A DNA stretch of 64,000 nt from Scleroderma bovista (taxonomy: Eukaryota > Basidiomycota > Agaricomycetes > Boletales > Sclerodermataceae), in the NCBI GenBank assembly GCA_037178675.1, contig JAYMGJ010000109.1, forward strand, positions 124,001 to 188,000, written 5' to 3'. Positions 58,336-64,000 of the stretch are shown piece by piece. The notes under the pieces are model-generated. The model was not told the DNA's origin. It made no database searches and saw only the letters and a list, made by a program, of their open reading frames with translations. Positions within the stretch are counted from its first letter, which is position 1. Every line of letters begins with the position of its first letter. A program made the translations under genes and the position numbers.

Positions 58336-61299
58336 GTGTAGCTGTGTCTTAGATGCATACGAATCACGAATTTGCACCCTAGCCAACCAGCGCGGTGTCC
58401 AGTGTGCCGCCAGATGTTTCCCTCGACTACTACGGTTTGTGAACACATGTACAGCAACCCTGCATGTGGCCAAAGGTTCATACCCTCCCCATCCGCCTTC
58501 CGTGTACCAGACAAATCTCCCGACAAACCACGGACTGCCCGATTTCATCCGTCCTCAGGATATATTTACGACTTCAATGGCTCCAACACTTTCGAACGAA
58601 TGCGGGAAGAGAGTGGTCACTCGAATGGAGAAGAGAATCCGTATTTTCCGTTCGTTGATAGGGACGAATGGGAACTGGGCAAGTTTCTCCATGCGCACTT
58701 GACGCAAACCCAAGTCAATGATTTTTTGAAGCTTTGTTGGGTAAGAGATCTATGTACCTTCTCGGTGTATGTTGTTAAAATAATATTTGGCAGGTTACTT
58801 CTAAAGCTCAGACCAGCTTCAAATCGGCAAAGGAGCTACTATCGTCCTTGGATTCGATACCCAAAGGACCGACATGGCATTGCACGAGGATCCGGACCGA
58901 CGGATATATAACTAAAGAGCCAGTGTACCTCTTCTGGCGAGATGCACTCGAGGTCACGCGGGAAATCTTTGGCAACCCAGTGTTTGCGCACCATATGGAG
59001 TATGACCCTTACCAAGTTTTCGAAGGGACTGAACGTGAATACGGCGAATGGATGTCTGGTGATGAAGCACACCGGATTCAGGTGAGTTGGCATTCCAATC
59101 TGCTGAACTGAATTTACCTGTTGATAGGATCATCTTCCGGTTGGTGCTACAATCGTCCCCATCGTGCTGGCATCCGATAAGGCGCCAGTCACCCGAATGA
59201 CTGGTGATCTAGAAATGCACCCGCTGTTCCTCACGATCGCCAACATCAACTCACAGGTCCGCATGAAAACGACATCGCACGCATGGTCGTGCATCGCATA
59301 TACACCCTCGCCGGAATTCATTGTTCACCCCGACTTTCAATCGGTCTTAGAGGCACGTGTATGGCATCGCTGCCTCGACATCGTCTGTATTGGTTTGAAA
59401 CTTGCCGCACGCACTGGCACCTTTATGAACAATCCCAACAGCGTCACTCGATACTGTTTCACGCCTCTTGCCGCGTACATTGCAGATCTTCCGGAACAGC
59501 TCATGATCGCTTGCGTTACGAAGTCCGTCTCGCCAATTTCCCTCGCCGAACAGAACCAATTCGGTGATGGGATTCCGTATGCGCCACGGGATGGTGAGCT
59601 CACCCTGGAAATTCTCCGGGTGCTGTGCGCGAAAATAGACCCCTGGAGGCTTCAAGAATTCCTGGCCGCTGCCAAGAAGGCGCATCTCAGCGGTGTCCAG
59701 CTCCCATTTTGGCGTGACTGGCGATTCTCTAACCCGTCCATTTTTCTCATTGGAGAAATTTTACACACGATTCACAAGTTTTTCTTTGACCATCCGTTCA
59801 AATGGTGCAAGGAGGTGCTGGGGCATGACGAGCTTGATGCACGCTATCGTATGCAGCACAGGCGGGTCGGTACTCGTCACTTCAATGGGGTATCGCACGT
59901 CAAGCAGATGACCGGGCGTGACCACCAAGATCTCCAACGGACGGTCATTGCAACCATCGCCGGCTGCGCAGAACCGGACTTTGTGCGTGCCATCCGCGCC
60001 ATCGTCGATTTTATCTACCAGGCTCAGGCTCCGACCTTCACGCCCTCATCCATTCACGCCATGAAAGTGGCTTTGTCAGAGTTCCACGCTTTCAAGGGCG
60101 CTATATTGCAAGCAGGTGCGCGGCGAGGAAAGTCCAAGGAGATCAACCACTTCTCCATCCCCAAACTCGAGATCCTTCAATCATTCAGCCGCAGCATATG
60201 TAATGTGGGTTGCCTTATCCAATACACCGCGGACGTCAGCGAACACCTCTTGAAAACCCACTGCAAGGACCCGTTCACGCGCACTAACCGGCAGAGGGCC
60301 GGTTTTACGCAACAAGTTGTGCGACTACTCGATCGAGAGGAGTCCATTCGCCGTTTTGATCTATACTCTTTGCTGCTTGAGAGGAATGCTAACCTAACGA
60401 ATGATCCTCGCCCTACGTCGGATGATCCTCGTTACGTTGACCCGACACTGGACTGGGTCCAGCGTGTTGCACCAGACGAAGTGACCTACTTTCATGGTCC
60501 AAGAAATTTCCGCAACCACTTCTTGACTGGGATGCTCTCTGATGATTCCAAATCTGCACTTCATGTCACCATAAAAGCGGACTTCGCCGACAAATCACCT
60601 CGCTACATAGCTGAAACATATCGCCTTTCCGACTTTCCTGATCATCTCCGCATGTATATTGATACCAGGCCCGATGATGTTTCATATTTGCACGGCCGTC
60701 TACTTAAAGGATGGAACAAGTTCCGATTGCAATCGCAATCGCGTCTTCATCCACTCAACATCATCCCAAGCCAGCAAGTCCAAGCACTTTCACCTTCAGA
60801 AGAATTTCCCTTTGGAAAATGCGATACTGTATTAGTTGATTATACTCCCCCAACGGGAATTCCAAGTGAGTGCTCTGTCCATTATGCAGTGACATTCGCA
60901 TTTAGTCCATTTTCTTACTTTTCAGTGGTTGTTGTCGCTCAAGTTCGGGCTATATTCGCCTTCTCATCAAGGGGTTCGGCCCTCCCCCCTGATCTTTCCC
61001 ATCCCTTACTATACGTCCAATTTTTCACATTTGCAGCAAACCTGGCCGATCAGCCTCACGTTGGGATGTATACCGTTCAACACATGTTCCTCGACAACCC
61101 AGACGGCAGCGTGTCTCATATGGGTGCGATCATTTCACTATTGGACGTTATTCATGCAGTGGAATTGATACCAAAGTATGGGGTGGCGGCCAGACGTGAT
61201 GTGACTTCAGAGACATGTCTCGAACTGCATGATGAATTCTACATGAACAACTTCACAGATAAAGAATGGTATTATACTATGTACCACGACTACCAGTAG
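58238..61299 (+). CDS. Plavaka-type DNA transposon transposase
   Basis: Five exons: 58238-58326 (alternative first exon 58128-58219), 58383-58740, 58794-59081, 59128-60865 and 60926-61299; 948 residues. A C2H2-like zinc finger (CPVCRQMFPSTTTVCEHMY) is near the N-terminus. The body matches what I know of Plavaka transposases in mushrooms: YQVFEGTEREYGEWMSGDEA, ATIVPIVLASDKAPVTRMTG, HRCLDIVCIGLKLAARTG, RYCFTPLAAYIADLPEQ, PFWRDWRFSNPSIFL, RHFNGVSHVKQMTGRDHQDL and IPKLEILQSF. Plavaka elements belong to the CACTA/CMC group of cut-and-paste elements. I cannot point to the DDE residues with certainty. All exons are open, so the copy may be active. Terminal inverted repeats of the element were not found. 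Confidence 0.87.
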
Positions 61300-61761
61300 A
61301 ATTGTGGTCGTCCCAATATGATTTGCATTCAATTATTTTCTGGTTACCAGTGCAAATTCTGGGTAATTGATAAGTAGTTCTCCACCAATCCGCGCCCAGA
61401 ATCACTAGATCTGGTGTTGTCGTAAGTTACACGTAAGGCAACGGTGCTTCTTGGTGTTGAAGCGACCATAGGCGAGAAATTGGGTAGTTCACAGATGTAC
61501 TAACACGACTCAAGAGCCAGAGCCGGCGCGTAAACGTAACAACCTTGCACTCGTTCACAGAATCACAGCTCCACCAATACAAGCGTCCCTCCGGCCTTGC
61601 AGTGGTTGGCCGACGAGAACGTTCTTGAAACTCCAAGTACATACCAGATAAGTAGATTTGCCAAGCATTCCCAGTTCTTTGTTCTGCTACGACGCGTATG
61701 CTCCCGCGAATTTCCTTCTCAACGGACTCCTATATTGACGCTCTTAATGAGGGATTACTTA
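61300..61761. other. 3' flank of the transposase
   Basis: About 460 bp between the transposase stop and the foldback element. It has no coding frame of note. The end of the Plavaka element should lie here or beyond, but no terminal repeat was recognised. Confidence 0.4.
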
Positions 61762-62184
61762 CTGTCCTTTTCAGGCAACTTGGCCACGTGATCTTTTACC
61801 AAAAAAAGACCACCCAATCCCGGTTGACCATATCTCCTCAACACACGATCGGAATTCAATAAAAAGTACACGTCTAGAGTCGGAAAAATCCAAGGAATAT
61901 CATCCAGGGTGACCGAGAACTAGAAAATTGGGTTTGGATATTTCGGAATTTCGGAATTTCAGGATCTCAGGCCTTGATATTTGCCGCACATCATAACTAT
62001 GTGGTACATATAGATGTATACTGCAACTCGGACAATTCAAAACATCTTCCGTGAAATTTTCCGAGTCCAACGGCATGCTTTTTATTGAATTCCGGTCATG
62101 CGTTGAGGAGATATGGTCAACCGGCACTGGGTGGTCTTTTTGTTTGGTAAAAGGTCACGTGGCCAAGTTGCCTGAAAAGGACAG
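61762..62184. mobile_element. Foldback MITE with TIRs of over 100 bp and TA target duplication
   Basis: The left arm begins CTGTCCTTTTCAGGCAACTT and the right arm ends with its inverse. Similarity continues inward with few mismatches (GGCCACGTGA(T/C)CTTTTACC, the CACCCA(A/G)T block, GGTTGACCATATCTCCTCAAC, GGAATTCAATAAAAAG) for about 105 bp and, more weakly, for 60 bp further. TA flanks both ends (61760-61761 and 62185-62186). At 423 bp it contains no gene. The central part has the short repeat TTTCGGAA twice. The intact ends suggest a fairly recent insertion. Confidence 0.82.
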
Positions 62185-63013
62185 TAAATAGTCACCAATA
62201 CAGTCGATGTGCGGCTACAGCATTTGTTTGGAAGCGTGCACCGGGACTCTTAGCTTGGCCTTACCCACCGGAATCGTGGAGCGACATGTTTGAGTGAGTT
62301 GTCTAGAAATCAGTGATCAGGCTTGATAAACCCGAAGCCGAGTACAGTTCGAGGGGAAGGGGTTATTTAAAAAAAAATATAGACATATCAATCTGCATAT
62401 CTTCATACATTGCCGAGGTCCTCAAGGTGTTGTAGTGTGCGTTAGTAACAGGGCATTTTGCAACTCCGGGAAAACTGCTGTGTCAACTCACCTGTTTTAC
62501 CACTACACCTCAACGATATCGTGAGCCCATATCCCCACGCAAAGCGTCGATGACGACAGCGATATTGCTCGCCAAGGAACTTTTCCGTTAGGAAAGAGGT
62601 CCGAAAATAAATTTCTTCCGCTGTAGCCTCATTTCTCCTGTGGCCTTGAGCGAATGTTATGATAATCAACCCGCCAGAAATGACCGAGTAAGAATTCTTC
62701 GTAGGCTGTTATCGAACACGCGCAAAACAGAAGAATAACCGAGTATGTCGAGAGCTCGGGTTTGCATAATAATCATTGACCGTGTACGCAGTGACTTCCT
62801 ATAGATAACTTTCCTGTAAAGCCAGAAGATACGCGAAAATAAGATGACCGATGCAGAGAGCAGATTAGGCTCGAACTAGTCATGTGCCATCGGGACTCGG
62901 GCCGGCGGAGCCGGACATCCGTGCTGTGCCGAATTTCTCGGGCTACGACGGGCAAAACGGGTGTACTGGAAGTTCTAGCTCTTTGGTAACCCCACCCGAC
63001 TGTTCGACTTACC
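62185..63013. other. Intergenic, upstream of the Rcf2-like gene
   Basis: About 830 bp with only short frames. It includes the promoter of the Rcf2-like gene. A run of nine A bases lies near 62370-62378. Confidence 0.45.
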
Positions 63014-63913
63014 ATGAAGATACTTACAGAAGAACAAGCTGCAGGACACAACGTCGCTATCTTCCGTGGTGCAGCTGAAGGACTTTTGGGGAGCGTTGCT
63101 TTCGTAGTTCCCACCTCCTTCCTCCTCAATCGAAGATGGACTTACTACCGGTCGCTTCCTCTCCCGCTCAAAGTGTTCGGTACTGTCATGATAATTGCGC
63201 CTTTGACATCCATTCAAGCAGAGAGACGAGGGTTGGAGTTTGATAGAGAAGTCAATTGGTTCGTCTACTGCAGTAGACCATCAAGCGTGTATACGCTCAA
63301 TGTACTTGTTTAGGACGGGTGCTGGACGGATGGAATTAGACCGTGTTGCAGCAGAAGAGCAGGCTCGATGGGGTGGATTGTCCGTGAAGGAGAAAGTTTC
63401 TGACTGGGCCTCTCGTCACCAATACGGGATTATCTTTGGGAGCTGGGCACTCTCAATGGCTGTTGCCGGTGGCATTATTGCAAGAGACAGGTGATCATGC
63501 TTGCTTGGGGTATTGATCAATACTCATTTAGAGTTTGCAACATGCAGATATCAGAGTGTCCCCCAGAAGGTTGGTGTCACTCTCCCCTTTTTCTATGCAA
63601 TATCATAATTTGGCATCCTGCAGGTCGTTCAAGCCCGTGTATGGGCACAAGGACTTACAATCGGGGTGCTTTTGGTGGCTGGAGCATTGACACATAGTAA
63701 ACGGCAAGAAGCAATGGCGTATCGTAAAGTATGTCACCTAGATTGATGCACGCTGGTTTCTCACGTAGCTCTTCAAGGCTCCTATCGATCACTCGTGGCA
63801 AACATTCGTTCGTAGTTCATTTCTCATTTTGTCACATGGTGTGCTGATCTTTGACTATGAAACAATAGCTCGATGAACAAGAAAAGGAACGTGTACAACA
63901 GAAACAAGTGTAA
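63014..63913 (+). CDS. RCF2: HIG1-domain protein, Rcf2-like respiratory supercomplex factor
   Basis: Six exons: 63014-63258, 63314-63490, 63548-63569 (22 nt), 63624-63728, 63769-63807 and 63869-63913; 210 residues. The N-terminal half has hydrophobic stretches (FRGAAEGLLGSVAFVVPTSF; VFGTVMIIAPL). The C-terminal half is the HIG1 domain, with YGIIFGSWALSMAVAGGII, ARDRYQSVPQKVVQARVWAQ and LTIGVLLVAGALT, two membrane helices around a conserved loop. Yeast Rcf2 sits in the mitochondrial inner membrane and helps assemble and tune cytochrome c oxidase. The fifth exon (LFKAPIDHSW) is inferred because it keeps the frame and gives the expected tail; the intron before it is only 40 bp. An alternative without it is a 140-bp intron. 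Confidence 0.82.
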
Positions 63914-64000
63914 TTCGTTGAGTTGTCTCAGCTCGTAGATTTGGATGCTTGTGACATGGCGTTATCCCACCGGATTGATATTATATCCCCACTCTGATAA

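Overview
This window is nuclear DNA of a filamentous basidiomycete, most likely an Agaricomycete. Genes are split by many introns of about 45-65 bp with GT(G/A)xGT donors and YAG acceptors. Gene families typical of mushrooms are present: a Plavaka-type transposase, a DUF6532 protein, a CPL1-like secreted protein, and an Ole1 desaturase fused to cytochrome b5. No rRNA, tRNA or CRISPR was found. All gene models were spliced by eye from reading frame and splice signals; exon coordinates are in each entry.

Layout. 1.7-3.1 kb: a RING-finger protein with a 4-nt micro-exon. 3.1-8.2 kb: a gene-poor stretch holding a decayed 235-bp tandem repeat. 8.2-12 kb: the mRNA-export factor GLE1, with a 497-codon ORF directly upstream that runs in frame, without a stop, into the first GLE1 exon. 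13.1-14.1 kb: AIM32-like [2Fe-2S] protein. 14.2-18.1 kb: two tandem short-chain dehydrogenases with identical eight-exon structures. 19.2-20.4 kb: F-box-like protein. 21.4-28.5 kb: POL2, the DNA polymerase epsilon catalytic subunit, with a TA-flanked MITE-like element 86 bp upstream of its start codon.

29.9-36.9 kb is a dense housekeeping block: a Kin4-like kinase, a synaptobrevin-type v-SNARE whose start codon is split by an intron, ribosomal protein eL24 and GNA1. 37.3-42.5 kb: two tandem DUF4238 proteins of unknown function. 42.9-45.0 kb: UTP7/WDR46, for small-subunit rRNA processing. 47.1-48.9 kb: OLE1 with a 12-nt micro-exon. 48.9-52.8 kb is gene-poor with hairpin-forming inverted repeats. 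52.8-54.4 kb: CPL1-like secreted protein.

55.0-62.2 kb is the accessory, mobile part: a DUF6532 gene region with internal protein repeats and a 15-bp pentapeptide-type repeat, a divergently transcribed Plavaka transposase whose first exon is tandemly duplicated, and a foldback MITE with TIRs over 100 bp. 63.0-63.9 kb: a HIG1-domain Rcf2-like mitochondrial protein.

The most interesting points are the open reading frame joining a retrotransposon-ORF1-like domain to GLE1, the divergent Plavaka/DUF6532 pair with alternative first exons, the two TA-flanked inverted-repeat elements, the run of micro-exons and unusual introns (4, 8, 12 and 16 nt exons, split start codons, GC-AG introns), and the tandem DUF4238 pair.
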